A stretch of DNA of 64,000 bases from an uncultured Lachnospiraceae bacterium (GCA_910587935.1 CAJUNP010000010.1:7720-71719); one strand, 5' to 3'. Shown: positions 18,224 to 27,400, counted from the first letter of the stretch. The notes: generated by a model from the sequence alone, not told the origin. A program made the numbers and translations.

Positions 18224-19450
18224 TTAGGAATCGGAATGTGGGCGGGAAGTCTTCTTTTCCAGAAAGCTGCCCCGTACCACTGCCGAATTTCCATACCGGG
18301 AACGTATGGAATCCAGGGCGGCGTCAAGCTTCTGCTGTTTTTGCGAAGCCGGCTTACCGGTGGATATTTCGAAGAGATTAAGCTGCCTCGGCTCGTTGCT
18401 GTCCTTCAATTTGGACGTGCGGATACCAAGGAGCCGGATCGGGTTATGGTTCCAGATTTTATCAAAAAGTTCACAGGCAGTATGATAGATTGTATCCGAG
18501 GAATCCGTGGGAACGGTAAGTGTAGTCTGATGGGATACCGTGCTGAAATCACCGTATTTAATTTCGACATTAATCATTCCCGCCATTTGACCGGCGCTTC
18601 GGAGTCTGCGGCTTACGGAATCTGCAAGCTGTAAAAGCGGGTGCAGCGCTTCGGCGCGGGTGGTGGCGTCCTTAGAGAGCGTGGTGGAATTGCCCACGCC
18701 TTTTTGCCGTTCAGGCTCTGTGATTACGCAGGAATCGTCTATGCCATTGGCATATTCCCAAAGCTGTCTGCCGTGGCTTTTCATGTGCGCATACAAAATA
18801 TCGGGATCGGCCTGAGCCAGATCGCCGATTGTCATTATTTCCAGTTTTTTCAATGTTTCAACGCTTGAATGTCCGCACATATATAAAGAAGAAACCGGCA
18901 GAGGCCACATTTTCTCCTGTATCTGATTATGAAAAAGCGTGTGGACCAGATCCGGTTTTTTAAAATCGGAAGCCATTTTAGCAAGTACCTTCCGATCTGA
19001 AATGCCTATGTTTACGGTATAACCGAATCGTTTCCGGATTTCGTCTTTCATGAAAGCGGCGGCAAAAGAAGCGGAAGGGTACAAGTCCGCAACCGAGGTA
19101 AAATCCATATAACATTCGTCGATACTTACCTGCTCTATGTCAGGACATATTTCCGTCAGAAAGTCTGTTAACTGACGGCTTCTTTTTGCATAGAGCCTGT
19201 GATCCGGAGGCTCCATTACCAGAAAGGGACATTTTCGCAGCGCGCTGACAACCGGTTCCCCTGTCCGGATCCGGAACTTTTTGGCGGGAATGGATTTGGC
19301 AAGTACAACGCCGTGTCGTTTGGCAGTATCTCCCCCGATAATGGAAGGAATCGTCCGAAGGTCGCAGTCTGCGCCTTCTTCTAATTTTTTCAGGGCGCTC
19401 CAGCTAAGATAAGCCGAGTTTACATCGATGTGAAAAATAATACCGCTCAT
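18224..19450 (-). CDS. dinB: DNA polymerase IV (Y family)
   Basis: 408 aa. The catalytic palm motifs are visible: FHIDVNSAYLSWSAL at the N-terminus (first Asp) and SIDECYMDFT (Asp-Glu pair) near residue 103. The KVLAKMASDFKKPD motif and the little-finger region also match. The C-terminus ends with a QLNLFE-like stretch typical of beta-clamp-binding motifs (PRQLNLFEIS). It performs error-prone translesion synthesis. The RYGNSAVVRGS near the end is also seen in dinB/umuC-like Firmicute proteins. Confidence 0.93.
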   Translation of the reverse strand: MSGIIFHIDVNSAYLSWSALKKLEEGADCDLRTIPSIIGGDTAKRHGVVLAKSIPAKKFRIRTGEPVVSALRKCPFLVMEPPDHRLYAKRSRQLTDFLTEICPDIEQVSIDECYMDFTSVADLYPSASFAAAFMKDEIRKRFGYTVNIGISDRKVLAKMASDFKKPDLVHTLFHNQIQEKMWPLPVSSLYMCGHSSVETLKKLEIMTIGDLAQADPDILYAHMKSHGRQLWEYANGIDDSCVITEPERQKGVGNSTTLSKDATTRAEALHPLLQLADSVSRRLRSAGQMAGMINVEIKYGDFSTVSHQTTLTVPTDSSDTIYHTACELFDKIWNHNPIRLLGIRTSKLKDSNEPRQLNLFEISTGKPASQKQQKLDAALDSIRSRYGNSAVVRGSFLEKKTSRPHSDS

Positions 19451-19588
19451 ACAAAATCCTCCTTAATTTTAACTTTATCAAAAAAAACTCTTCTTTACAA
19501 GGCTGTGAAATGCTGTTAGAATAAATATTGTTACGGAATTGTTACAAACAGGAATTGTTTTCGATAGATTTGGACAAACTCAGATAAA

Positions 19589-21181
19589 ATGAAAAAAATT
19601 ACACGTTATTATAAAAGACTAAAAATTACATATGCAAAAGCCGCTTTACTGGCAGGCGTCTGCGCCGCTTTTTTTCTGCCCTCCTATACGAAATTTGAAA
19701 AGACGGGAGATAATTTTTTTACCGTAAAGATTAACGGCGCTGAAGTCGGCGTTATGGGCGATACGGAGCATTTGGATGAATATATCCGCGAGGCGCGCAA
19801 AAAAATAGCTTCCGAATCCGATGAACTGATTTTAATGGACATTAATGTGGAAACGGAAGGACGGGAAGTGCTGTGGGGGAAGATCGATTCCGAGTCGGCG
19901 GTGCGTGCGAATATTGACAGGGCGCTGCGCTCCGGTATCAAGGAAACACTGCACCGCTCCTATACGGTGAAAGTAAATGATTATACGGTAAACCTGGCCT
20001 CTATTGAAGAAGTAATGGCCCTTTTGCAGGCGTCCATCGATAAATATGCTACGGAAGATAAGTTTACGGTGGAGCTGGCGCTGGATTCTACAAGAGAATT
20101 TAACGTGCTGACCACCTATGTGATGGAGAAGCAAGAAGCGCAGGAGCAAGGCGATTCGGAGGTGGATTACAGAGGATTAAGGGAAGGCGGTATTGCCCAG
20201 GTACTTAGCGATATGTTTGAATCCATTGAGCCTGCCAGGGAAAAAGACTGGAACGATTACGAATACGGTCTTTTATCTATTGATTTTGCGGAAGAAGTGG
20301 AAGTGGTGGAATCTTATCTGGCGGCCAGTGAGATTACCGATATTAATACGGCTATAGAAGAGGTAACGAAAGATCAGGAGAAAAATACGGTGTATGAAGT
20401 AGTTGCCGGTGATACGCTTTCCGGAATTTCGCTTGCCACCAATATTCCGCTGGACCGGCTGATTGAACTGAATGAAAATCTGGAAAATGAGAACTCTATT
20501 ATCCGTATCGGGGAAGAATTGATTATAACGATTCCGGAGCCGGAGCTTTCCATTGTCCGGGAAGAAGAATTATATTATGAAGAAGAATATGACGAAGAAA
20601 TTATATATATTGACAATGACGACTGGTATACCACGGAAACAAAGACCATGCAGGAACCGTCCGCAGGTTTCAGAAGGGTAGTTGCGAAGGTACAGTTTCG
20701 GAATGATACCGAGGTGTCCCGGGATATTGTGAAGGAAGAAGTCGTTATGGAGGCGGTAGCCAAGATCGTTATGCGCGGTACGAAGATTCCGCCTACTTAT
20801 ATAAAGCCGTTGTCCGGCGGCCGGAAGTCGTCCGGATTCGGAAGAAGACGCGCGCCGACGAGGGGGGCAAGCTCTTATCACAAGGGTGTAGACTGGTCTA
20901 CGCCTACCGGAACGGCAGTTTTTGCTTCCTCCGGCGGAACGGTAGCAAAAGCAGGATGGGGCGGCGGATACGGATATGTCGTTTATATTAATCATGCCGA
21001 CGGAAAACAAACCCGGTATGCTCATTTGAGCAAGGTACTGGTAAGCTCGGGACAAAGCGTTAAACAGGGGGATAAAATAGCGTTAAGCGGCAATACGGGA
21101 ATCAGTACCGGACCGCATCTGCATTTTGAAATGCTTGTTAACGGCAGCCATGTTAATCCGGAGTCATATCTGAACAGATAG
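19589..21181 (+). CDS. Secreted M23-family peptidoglycan endopeptidase with LysM and G5 domains
   Basis: 530 aa. An N-terminal signal or membrane segment (residues 10-30) is followed by a region of about 200 aa, a LysM repeat (about residues 270-318, YEVVAGDTLSGISLATNIP), a G5 domain (about 340-400), and the LytM/M23 catalytic domain (about 425-528). The Zn ligands are in YHKGVDW (His and Asp) and GPHLHFE (HxH). It cleaves peptide cross-links in the cell wall. The ATG has no recognisable ribosome site upstream (TTTGGACAAACTCAGATAAA), which is unusual here. Two TTGTTAC repeats lie about 50 nt upstream. Confidence 0.9.
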   Translation: MKKITRYYKRLKITYAKAALLAGVCAAFFLPSYTKFEKTGDNFFTVKINGAEVGVMGDTEHLDEYIREARKKIASESDELILMDINVETEGREVLWGKIDSESAVRANIDRALRSGIKETLHRSYTVKVNDYTVNLASIEEVMALLQASIDKYATEDKFTVELALDSTREFNVLTTYVMEKQEAQEQGDSEVDYRGLREGGIAQVLSDMFESIEPAREKDWNDYEYGLLSIDFAEEVEVVESYLAASEITDINTAIEEVTKDQEKNTVYEVVAGDTLSGISLATNIPLDRLIELNENLENENSIIRIGEELIITIPEPELSIVREEELYYEEEYDEEIIYIDNDDWYTTETKTMQEPSAGFRRVVAKVQFRNDTEVSRDIVKEEVVMEAVAKIVMRGTKIPPTYIKPLSGGRKSSGFGRRRAPTRGASSYHKGVDWSTPTGTAVFASSGGTVAKAGWGGGYGYVVYINHADGKQTRYAHLSKVLVSSGQSVKQGDKIALSGNTGISTGPHLHFEMLVNGSHVNPESYLNR

Positions 21182-21189
21182 GAAAATAT

Positions 21190-21242
21190 AAATAGGAATG
21201 TCCGGCCGGGTATAAAAATGACCCGAACGGGTATTCCTATTT
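21190..21242 (+). terminator. Complex hairpin terminator after the M23 gene
   Basis: An outer 10-bp stem (AAATAGGAAT / ATTCCTATTT) encloses an inner CGGGT/ACCCG hairpin; a T-rich end follows. Confidence 0.65.
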
Positions 21243-21267
21243 ACAAATGCGTCGTTTATGGTATAAT
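21240..21267 (+). promoter_or_regulatory. Promoter of murA
   Basis: TTTACA (21240-21245), a 16-nt spacer, then TATAAT (21262-21267) with an extended TGG before it. The -35 abuts the preceding terminator. Confidence 0.65.
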
Positions 21268-21357
21268 AACTGATAGGTGCCTGTAAAAAGGCATATACAG
21301 TATTACATAAATTGACGAATACAAGATATTGATATAGATTATAGAGGGACAGATCAT

Positions 21358-22650
21358 ATGGAACAATACGCAATGAAGGGCGGAAGTCCGTTAGTTGGTG
21401 AAGTGGAGATCGGGGGCGCCAAAAATGCAGCGCTTCCTATTTTGGCGGCCTCCGTTATGACTGATGAGACTGTTTATATAGAAAATATACCGGATGTCAG
21501 AGACATCAATGTACTCCTGAAGGCAATGGGCGGAATCGGTGTTCTGGAAAAAAGGACCTCCAGGCACTGTGTAACCATCAACGCTTCCCAGGTACACACA
21601 CTGGTGGTAGAAGACGATAATATTAAAAAAATACGCGCATCTTATTACCTGATCGGCGCGCTGCTTGGCAAATATAAGGAAGCTACGGTTGCGCTTCCCG
21701 GAGGATGCAATATCGGAAGCCGGGCCATCGACCAGCATTTAAAAGGATTCCGGGCTCTGGGAGCACAGGTTCATATTGAATACGGACTGATTGTTGCCAA
21801 GGCCGAAAAGCTGGTGGGAGCCCATATTTATATGGACGTGGTATCCGTAGGCGCTACGATTAACGTTATGATGGCGGCTGCCATGGCGGAAGGGCAGACC
21901 ATTATTGAAAATGCGGCGAAAGAACCGCATGTTGTGGATTTGGCCAATTTTTTAAACAGCATGGGAGCCAATATCAAGGGCGCCGGTACGGATGTGATCC
22001 GTATCAAGGGCGTAACCAGGCTGCACGGGACGGAATACGCTATTATTCCGGATCAGATTGAAGCCGGTACGTTTATGTTTGCCGCGGCTGTTACCAAAGG
22101 GGATGTTACCGTCAAGAATGTAATTCCCAAGCATTTGGAATCCATCAGCGCGAAATTGCTGGAGATTGGGTGCGAAGTGGAAGAATCCGACGACGCGGTC
22201 CGCGTGGTAGCGTCGAAGCCGCTGCTTCATACACATGTGAAGACTCTGCCTTATCCCGGATTTCCGACGGATATGCAGCCGCAGATTACGGTTGCGCTGG
22301 CATTGGGTAAAGGAACCAGCATCGTTACGGAGAGTATTTTTGAGAACCGTTTCAAATATGTGGATGAACTGACCCGTATGGGCGCCGATATTAAGGTGGA
22401 AGGGAATACCGCAATTATCAACGGAGTGGATAAATATACGGGTGCAACGATTCTTGCACCGGATCTGCGCGCAGGCGCGGCGCTTGTGATTGCCGGCCTT
22501 GCCGCTCATGGCTACACGGTGGTCGATGAGATTCAGTATATTGAACGCGGTTACGAGGATTTTCATATAAAGCTTCAGAGTCTCGGCGCTCAGATTGAGA
22601 AGGTACAAACAGACCGCGATTTCCAGAAATTTAAACTGAAAGTCGGCTGA
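21358..22650 (+). CDS. murA: UDP-N-acetylglucosamine 1-carboxyvinyltransferase
   Basis: 430 aa. An EPSP-synthase-like double domain with the N-terminal GGAKNAALPILAA. The catalytic Cys loop is ALPGGCNIGSRAIDQH (Cys near residue 120, equivalent to Cys115 of E. coli, so fosfomycin-sensitive type). The C-terminal PGFPTDMQPQ and RAGAALVIAGLAA also match. It catalyses the first committed step of peptidoglycan synthesis, adding enolpyruvate from PEP. Firmicutes often carry two copies, MurA and MurZ; which of the two this is cannot be settled here. Confidence 0.95.
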   Translation: MEQYAMKGGSPLVGEVEIGGAKNAALPILAASVMTDETVYIENIPDVRDINVLLKAMGGIGVLEKRTSRHCVTINASQVHTLVVEDDNIKKIRASYYLIGALLGKYKEATVALPGGCNIGSRAIDQHLKGFRALGAQVHIEYGLIVAKAEKLVGAHIYMDVVSVGATINVMMAAAMAEGQTIIENAAKEPHVVDLANFLNSMGANIKGAGTDVIRIKGVTRLHGTEYAIIPDQIEAGTFMFAAAVTKGDVTVKNVIPKHLESISAKLLEIGCEVEESDDAVRVVASKPLLHTHVKTLPYPGFPTDMQPQITVALALGKGTSIVTESIFENRFKYVDELTRMGADIKVEGNTAIINGVDKYTGATILAPDLRAGAALVIAGLAAHGYTVVDEIQYIERGYEDFHIKLQSLGAQIEKVQTDRDFQKFKLKVG

Positions 22651-22670
22651 ATAAAATTTTTGCAGGTATA

Positions 22671-22699
22671 TTGACAAACGCCATGCTTAGGTGTATGGT
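22671..22699 (+). promoter_or_regulatory. Sigma-A promoter of metK
   Basis: TTGACA (22671-22676), 17-nt spacer, TATGGT (22694-22699). It places the transcript start about 25 nt before the riboswitch. Confidence 0.7.
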
Positions 22700-22733
22700 A
22701 ATGACAGATAAGAAAATTCCATATTGTTATCAT

Positions 22734-22866
22734 CTCTTATTCAGAGTGGTGGAGATACAGAGGATCTATGAAGCCACGGCAACCCCTGGATGCAGGAAGG
22801 TGCCAGCCTGAGCGAGCAGCCGGAACCGTAATTTTTACGGAACCGGGAGGAATCGAACAATAAGAG
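22734..22866 (+). promoter_or_regulatory. SAM-I (S-box) riboswitch
   Basis: P1 is CTCTTATT (22734-22741) pairing with AATAAGAG (22859-22866). Inside are the S-box landmarks in order: AGAGTGGTGGAG, the GAAGCCACGGCAACC block, AAGGTGCCA, GAGCAGCCGGAACC, and GGAGGAATCGAAC. SAM binding would favour the terminator just downstream and switch off metK, a standard feedback loop. The variable P3/P4 region is short and GC-balanced. Confidence 0.95.
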
Positions 22867-22889
22867 GATTTGATTATCCAGAAATCGGG

Positions 22890-22914
22890 TCCACTTGTTC
22901 GCAAGTGGATTTTT
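22890..22914 (+). terminator. Riboswitch expression-platform terminator
   Basis: An 8-bp stem (TCCACTTG / CAAGTGGA) closed by a 4-nt loop is followed by five T. It lies 24 nt after the riboswitch P1 stem. Confidence 0.85.
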
Positions 22915-23001
22915 AATGTTTAAGGAGAAAAGCAAGGAGGAAAATCCTCTGCTCCTGCTGGGGCAGTCGCATTTTGCTTCGCAAAACAAGGAGGATTTAC
23001 A

Positions 23002-24189
23002 ATGGAAAAACGATTATTTACTTCCGAATCTGTAACCGAGGGACATCCCGACAAAATGTGCGACGCCATATCCGATGCGATATTGGACGCTTTGATGGAA
23101 AAAGATCCTATGAGCCGCGTGGCCTGTGAGACGGCGACCTGCACCGGTTTCGTGCTGGTGACAGGAGAGATCACCACAAAGGCTTACGTAGATATCCAGA
23201 AAATTGTGCGGGATACCGTAAAAGAAATCGGCTATGACAAATCGGAATACGGATTTGACGGCAACACCTGTGCGGTGCTTACGGCAATAGACGAGCAGTC
23301 GTCCGACATTGCAATGGGTGTTGACAAGGCTCTGGAGGCCAAAGAGAATACGATGACCGATGATGAGATTGAAGCCATCGGAGCCGGCGACCAAGGCATG
23401 ATGTTTGGTTACGCGACCAACGAGACGGAAGAGTTCATGCCGTATCCGATTTCTCTTGCGCATAAGCTGGTACTGCAGTTAACCAAAGTGCGCAAAGACG
23501 GAACTTTGAAATATTTAAGACCCGACGGGAAAAGCCAGGTGTCGGTAGAATATGATGAAGCGGGCAAGCCTGTACGTCTGGAGGCTGTTGTGTTATCTAC
23601 CCAGCATGATGCGGATGTAACACAGGAACAGATCCATGAAGATATTAAGAAATATGTTTTCGAACCGGTTCTGCCGAAGGAACTGCTTGATACGGACACA
23701 AAGTATTTTATCAACCCCACCGGCCGTTTCGTAATCGGAGGCCCTCACGGCGACGCGGGACTTACCGGACGCAAGATTATTGTAGATACTTACGGCGGCT
23801 ATGCGCGCCACGGCGGCGGCGCTTTTTCCGGAAAGGACTGCACCAAGGTAGACCGTTCGGCGGCTTATGCAGCCCGCTATGTTGCGAAAAACATCGTGGC
23901 GGCAGGACTTGCGGATAAATGTGAGATTCAGCTCTCCTATGCAATCGGTGTGGCAAGGCCGACCTCCGTAATGGTGGATACCTTCGGAACCGGCAAGGTA
24001 AGCGATGATAAGCTGGTAGACATTATCCGGGAGAATTTTGATCTTCGTCCGGCCGGAATTATTAAGATGCTTGATCTTAGAAGACCGATTTATAAGCAGA
24101 CGGCGGCATACGGACACTTCGGACGCAACGATCTGGATCTTCCATGGGAGAAGCTGGATAAAACGGATGTACTCAAAAAATATCTGTAA
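23002..24189 (+). CDS. metK: S-adenosylmethionine synthetase
   Basis: 395 aa, typical length. N-terminal [24 protein letters not shown] (Mg/ATP site), [12 protein letters not shown] near residue 130, [21 protein letters not shown] (phosphate-binding loop) near 245, and [16 protein letters not shown]. It makes SAM from methionine and ATP. It is controlled by the SAM-I riboswitch upstream. The ribosome site AAGGAGG is duplicated: another CAAGGAGGA lies about 50 nt upstream, within a structured leader (22915-23001). Confidence 0.97.
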   Translation: MEKRLFTSESVTEGHPDKMCDAISDAILDALMEKDPMSRVACETATCTGFVLVTGEITTKAYVDIQKIVRDTVKEIGYDKSEYGFDGNTCAVLTAIDEQSSDIAMGVDKALEAKENTMTDDEIEAIGAGDQGMMFGYATNETEEFMPYPISLAHKLVLQLTKVRKDGTLKYLRPDGKSQVSVEYDEAGKPVRLEAVVLSTQHDADVTQEQIHEDIKKYVFEPVLPKELLDTDTKYFINPTGRFVIGGPHGDAGLTGRKIIVDTYGGYARHGGGAFSGKDCTKVDRSAAYAARYVAKNIVAAGLADKCEIQLSYAIGVARPTSVMVDTFGTGKVSDDKLVDIIRENFDLRPAGIIKMLDLRRPIYKQTAAYGHFGRNDLDLPWEKLDKTDVLKKYL

Positions 24190-24212
24190 AATTCAATAAC
24201 GCAATATGGTCG

Positions 24213-24252
24213 AAAGACAGGAGACGGTTCAAAGCTGCTCCTGTCTTTTTTG
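24213..24252 (+). terminator. Terminator of metK
   Basis: An 11-bp stem (AAAGACAGGAG / CTCCTGTCTTT) with a 14-nt loop is followed by a T run. Confidence 0.85.
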
Positions 24253-24329
24253 TGGTGCGCCTGGCGGCGCGCGTATCAAAATCAGCCCTTGAAATGTCAA
24301 AATCAGTCGCGGAAACAGAAGGAATCATC

Positions 24330-24358
24330 TTGAAATGACATGTTTATTACCATATAAT
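24330..24358 (+). promoter_or_regulatory. Promoter of the two-component locus with repeated TTGAAATG element
   Basis: TTGAAA (24330-24335), exactly 17 nt, TATAAT (24353-24358). The 11-mer TTGAAATGACA covering the -35 has a near-identical copy, TTGAAATGTCA, at 24289-24299, 41 nt upstream. Pairs of direct repeats spaced by whole helical turns are the usual LytTR binding arrangement, so autoregulation by the adjacent LytTR regulator is possible. Confidence 0.55.
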
Positions 24359-24417
24359 AAAAAAGCATGTAAATTAATATGTCATTGAAATAATATATTA
24401 TGGAGAAGAAAACAGGT

Positions 24418-25341
24418 ATGAATCATTTCGGGGAGATTATTTGTGTTGGAATTATCAACTATATTAATATTATTATCTGGTATTTAGGCCCTTTTTTCTT
24501 AATGAAATGCAGGTTCAGGCTTACGCCCCTGCGGGTAATCCTGTTTTTGAGCGTTCAGTTTCTGCTGGTAGGATTAGTCCGCTATATTCTCCCTCTCAGT
24601 CTCTATCCGAGAAGCCTGATTGAAACGTTGATCGTATTCGTTCCCATGTTTATCCTGTTTACGGATGCACTATGGAAGCGCGCCGTGGTGGCGGTTTCTT
24701 CCCTTATAATCATTATAATCGGGGAGCTTACGACGGATATTCTGATAAAGCTCATCGGAGGCAGCGGAATAATCGGGCAGGACGAATCGGCGCAGAGTTT
24801 TATGATGGGAAAGGTTCTCTGGGTTCTGACCGCATATACCCTGACCATGTGTTTCATTGTCTTTTATCGGATTTTGGTAAATAAAATACGGATCAGAAGT
24901 ATGCTTTTTTATATTGTTATTCCGGTCTATCAGATTATTATGCTGCTGATGTATTATTATAACTGCTGGAAATATAATGACAGGGTCATAACTTATGGAG
25001 TCAGTTTTCTTGTGCTGGGTCTGGGGATCGATTTTCTGATTATTTATTTTCAGAGGGCGATGGAGAAAAATCTGGAAACCAGAACCAGACTGGAAGCAAT
25101 GAAAAGACAGAGGGAATACGAGCTTGCATATTACCGGCAGGTGAATCAAAGTATGGAGCAGATGCGGGCCGTGCGCCATGATTTTATGAACCAGATCCGG
25201 ACGGCGCGCCAGATGATTCAGACGCGGCAGGAACGCGGTAAAATAGAAAAGCTTTTGAAAGAATCGGAAGAAAGACTGCGCGGCGCCTGCACGGCCGCAA
25301 CGCCTGAAAGAAAAGAGGAACAGAACGATGACCGGATATAA
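24418..25341 (+). CDS. AgrC-like membrane kinase half: sensor plus His-containing helix, no ATPase domain
   Basis: 307 aa from the ATG at 24418, after GGAGAAG (the frame also has an ATG at 24400 without a ribosome site). About six hydrophobic segments cover residues 1-215. A coiled helix follows, with the GHKL-kinase H-box VRHDFMNQI; the His is near residue 254 (codon 25177-25179). The protein ends about 50 residues later, exactly where the HATPase domain would begin (ESEERLRGACTAATPE then stop). The last 14 nt overlap the start of the paralogous kinase gene, so translation is coupled. It could receive phosphate in trans but cannot hydrolyse ATP itself. It is probably not a random pseudogene: the frame is intact and the domain boundary is clean. 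Confidence 0.8.
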   Translation: MNHFGEIICVGIINYINIIIWYLGPFFLMKCRFRLTPLRVILFLSVQFLLVGLVRYILPLSLYPRSLIETLIVFVPMFILFTDALWKRAVVAVSSLIIIIIGELTTDILIKLIGGSGIIGQDESAQSFMMGKVLWVLTAYTLTMCFIVFYRILVNKIRIRSMLFYIVIPVYQIIMLLMYYYNCWKYNDRVITYGVSFLVLGLGIDFLIIYFQRAMEKNLETRTRLEAMKRQREYELAYYRQVNQSMEQMRAVRHDFMNQIRTARQMIQTRQERGKIEKLLKESEERLRGACTAATPERKEEQNDDRI

Positions 25342-26653
25342 AGACATGCTGTATATTTTCATTATTACGGCCATGAACATTGTAATCTGGTACGCCGTTC
25401 CCTTCTTTTTGCTGCAATGCAGATTCAGACTCACCGTTTTGCGTGTCGGCGCTTTTCTGACCTTGCAGTTTGTGCTGGTGGTAGGGATTCGTTATGTGCT
25501 TTCTTTTCCCTTTGCATTCAGAAGCATAGTCGGCCTGTCGATTATATTTGTTCCCATGATGGTCATGTTTAAGGATTCTCTCCGGAAAAGGGCGTTTGTG
25601 ACGGTTTCCCTTTTTATACTGACCTTTGCCGGGGAATTTCTGATGCAGCCCCTGATCCTGGCGGTCGATAAAAACGGGGCCATCAACGGAGACGAATTTT
25701 GCGACGGAAGCATGATTGGCCGTGTGCTCTGGCTGATGGTTACATATATTCTCTTTGCCTGCTTTGTTCTGCTGTACAAGGTATGGGTGGATAAAAAGCG
25801 GTTTGCCGGAATGATTCTTTACGTCATAGTTCCTTTTTATCAGGCGCTTATGCTGTTTATGTACTATTATAACTGCAAGGAGTTTAACGGCTATGTGGCG
25901 GTGTACGGTATCAGCTTTTGCGTACTGGGACTGCTTATAGATTTTCTGATTATTTATTTTCAGACGATTCTGGAACGGAAACAGGAAATGGAAATGCGGC
26001 TGGATGAAATACAAAAACAACGGGACTATGAGCTGCAGTACTGCCGTCAGGCGGATCGGAATATGGAACAAATGCAGGCGCTGCAGCGTGATTTTGCGGG
26101 ACAGCTTCAGGCCGTTTACGAAATGATCCATACAGGACGGGAAGAATCACAGATAGAAAAAATGCTGGATGAATCCGAGTCACGGCTCCGTGCCTCATCC
26201 CTGATTCAATACTGTGAAAATTCCGTTGTAAATGCGCTGATTTCCGTGAAAGCGCAGGAAGCGGCCGCCCGGGGCGTATTGTTTAACGTGCAGTGCAGTC
26301 TGGGCGAGGTTCCCGGGATCGAAGAAATAGATTTGTGCAGTCTGTTCGGCAATTTACTGGATAACGCGCTGGAGGAGTGTGAGAGACAGGAGTCCGGGGA
26401 GCGGAGTATACGTCTCTGGTCCGGTCTGAAAGGCGGCTATCAGGCGGTGCAGGTGGAAAACACCTGCCGCAATATCAGACGATCTGGGGAGTATTTTTAT
26501 ACGACCGATAAAGCGGATAAGGATAACCATGGAATCGGTATGCGTCTGATCGAACAGATCTGTAAAAAGTATAACGGGGAGCTGCTGATTCAGGCGGAAG
26601 AAAGTAAGATCCGCATGACTGCGTATATACAGGCGGACTGCGGAAAACCTTAA
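25328..26653 (+). CDS. AgrC-like GHKL sensor kinase with ATPase domain but Arg in place of the phospho-acceptor His
   Basis: 441 aa. The N-terminal membrane sensor is clearly paralogous to the previous gene (FFLLQCRFRLTVLRV versus FFLMKCRFRLTPLRV). At the H-box position it reads LQRDFAGQL: the His is replaced by Arg near residue 254 (codon CGT at 26087-26089, one base from CAT). The C-terminal HATPase_c domain is intact, with an N-box (LFGNLLDNALEEC) and a G-box (NHGIGMRLIEQICKKYNGEL). Alone it should not autophosphorylate at the usual site. It overlaps the upstream kinase half by 14 nt and is followed after 33 nt by the response regulator. See the findings for the complementary-pair idea. 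Confidence 0.85.
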   Translation: MTGYKDMLYIFIITAMNIVIWYAVPFFLLQCRFRLTVLRVGAFLTLQFVLVVGIRYVLSFPFAFRSIVGLSIIFVPMMVMFKDSLRKRAFVTVSLFILTFAGEFLMQPLILAVDKNGAINGDEFCDGSMIGRVLWLMVTYILFACFVLLYKVWVDKKRFAGMILYVIVPFYQALMLFMYYYNCKEFNGYVAVYGISFCVLGLLIDFLIIYFQTILERKQEMEMRLDEIQKQRDYELQYCRQADRNMEQMQALQRDFAGQLQAVYEMIHTGREESQIEKMLDESESRLRASSLIQYCENSVVNALISVKAQEAAARGVLFNVQCSLGEVPGIEEIDLCSLFGNLLDNALEECERQESGERSIRLWSGLKGGYQAVQVENTCRNIRRSGEYFYTTDKADKDNHGIGMRLIEQICKKYNGELLIQAEESKIRMTAYIQADCGKP

Positions 26654-26686
26654 CGCTTCCGCCGCTGGCTTGCGAGGGGGATACAG

Positions 26687-27400
26687 ATGATAAAAATTCT
26701 CATATGCGATGATGATAAAATACTGTGCGATCAGATAAAGGCCGCATTGGAAACACATTATGCCAAAAGAGTGAAGGTCGGCGTAGAACATGATGCGGAC
26801 CGGCTTCTGGGGGGATTTCAAAGCGGCCGGTTTGGTAACGTGGACATTCTTCTTATGGATATCCGTTTTGAAAAAATAAACGGAATCGATGTGGTGGAGG
26901 AAATTCAGCGGACATACCGATGCCTGAAGGTTATTTTCATTACCGGGTATATGGATTATGCCACCCAGATTTTCAAGGCAGCTCCCAGCAATTTCCTTGT
27001 CAAGCCGGTGAAAAACGAGAATTTGTTTACGGCAGTGGACGAGCTGCTGGAAAAAATCCATGAGGAAGAGAGCGACTGTATTCTTTTGCAGACAAAAGGA
27101 AACGCGGTCCGGGTAAAAACAAGGGATATCCTGTTTGCAGAAAGCGATAAAAGGGTGGTAAAGCTGTATGAAAAAGAAACCTGCTGGACCGTACATAAAA
27201 AAATCGGAGAATTGGAAAAGGAGCTTCCCGAATATTTTCTTCGCTGCCATCAGAGCTTTCTGGTAAATATGGATGAAATCAAGGTGTTTAATGCAGATCA
27301 GATTATTCTCTTTGACGGACGCAAAATAGATGTGAGCAAGGCCAGATACAGGGAAGCCAGAAAGAAGTTCTTCCGGTATGTAGGGGAACATGTTTGGTGA
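26687..27400 (+). CDS. LytTR-type response regulator
   Basis: 237 aa. Receiver domain at residues 1-120: the acidic pocket ICDDD, the phospho-Asp in ILLMDIRF (near residue 60), the Thr in IFITGYMDY, and the Lys in NFLVKPVKNE. LytTR DNA-binding domain at about 135-235 (KGNAVRVKTRDILFAESDKRVV, then CHQSFLVNMDEI). Such regulators act with AgrC/GHKL kinases, often in peptide-signalling circuits. No signal-peptide gene or AgrB-like processing enzyme is visible nearby. Ribosome site GAGGGGG. Confidence 0.92.
   Translation: MIKILICDDDKILCDQIKAALETHYAKRVKVGVEHDADRLLGGFQSGRFGNVDILLMDIRFEKINGIDVVEEIQRTYRCLKVIFITGYMDYATQIFKAAPSNFLVKPVKNENLFTAVDELLEKIHEEESDCILLQTKGNAVRVKTRDILFAESDKRVVKLYEKETCWTVHKKIGELEKELPEYFLRCHQSFLVNMDEIKVFNADQIILFDGRKIDVSKARYREARKKFFRYVGEHVW

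Noticed and set aside
24400..25341. First kinase gene as a simple pseudogene
   Set aside because: The frame is intact, it ends at a clean domain boundary, it overlaps the next start by 14 nt, and the partner gene has the complementary defect. I treat it as a real half-kinase.
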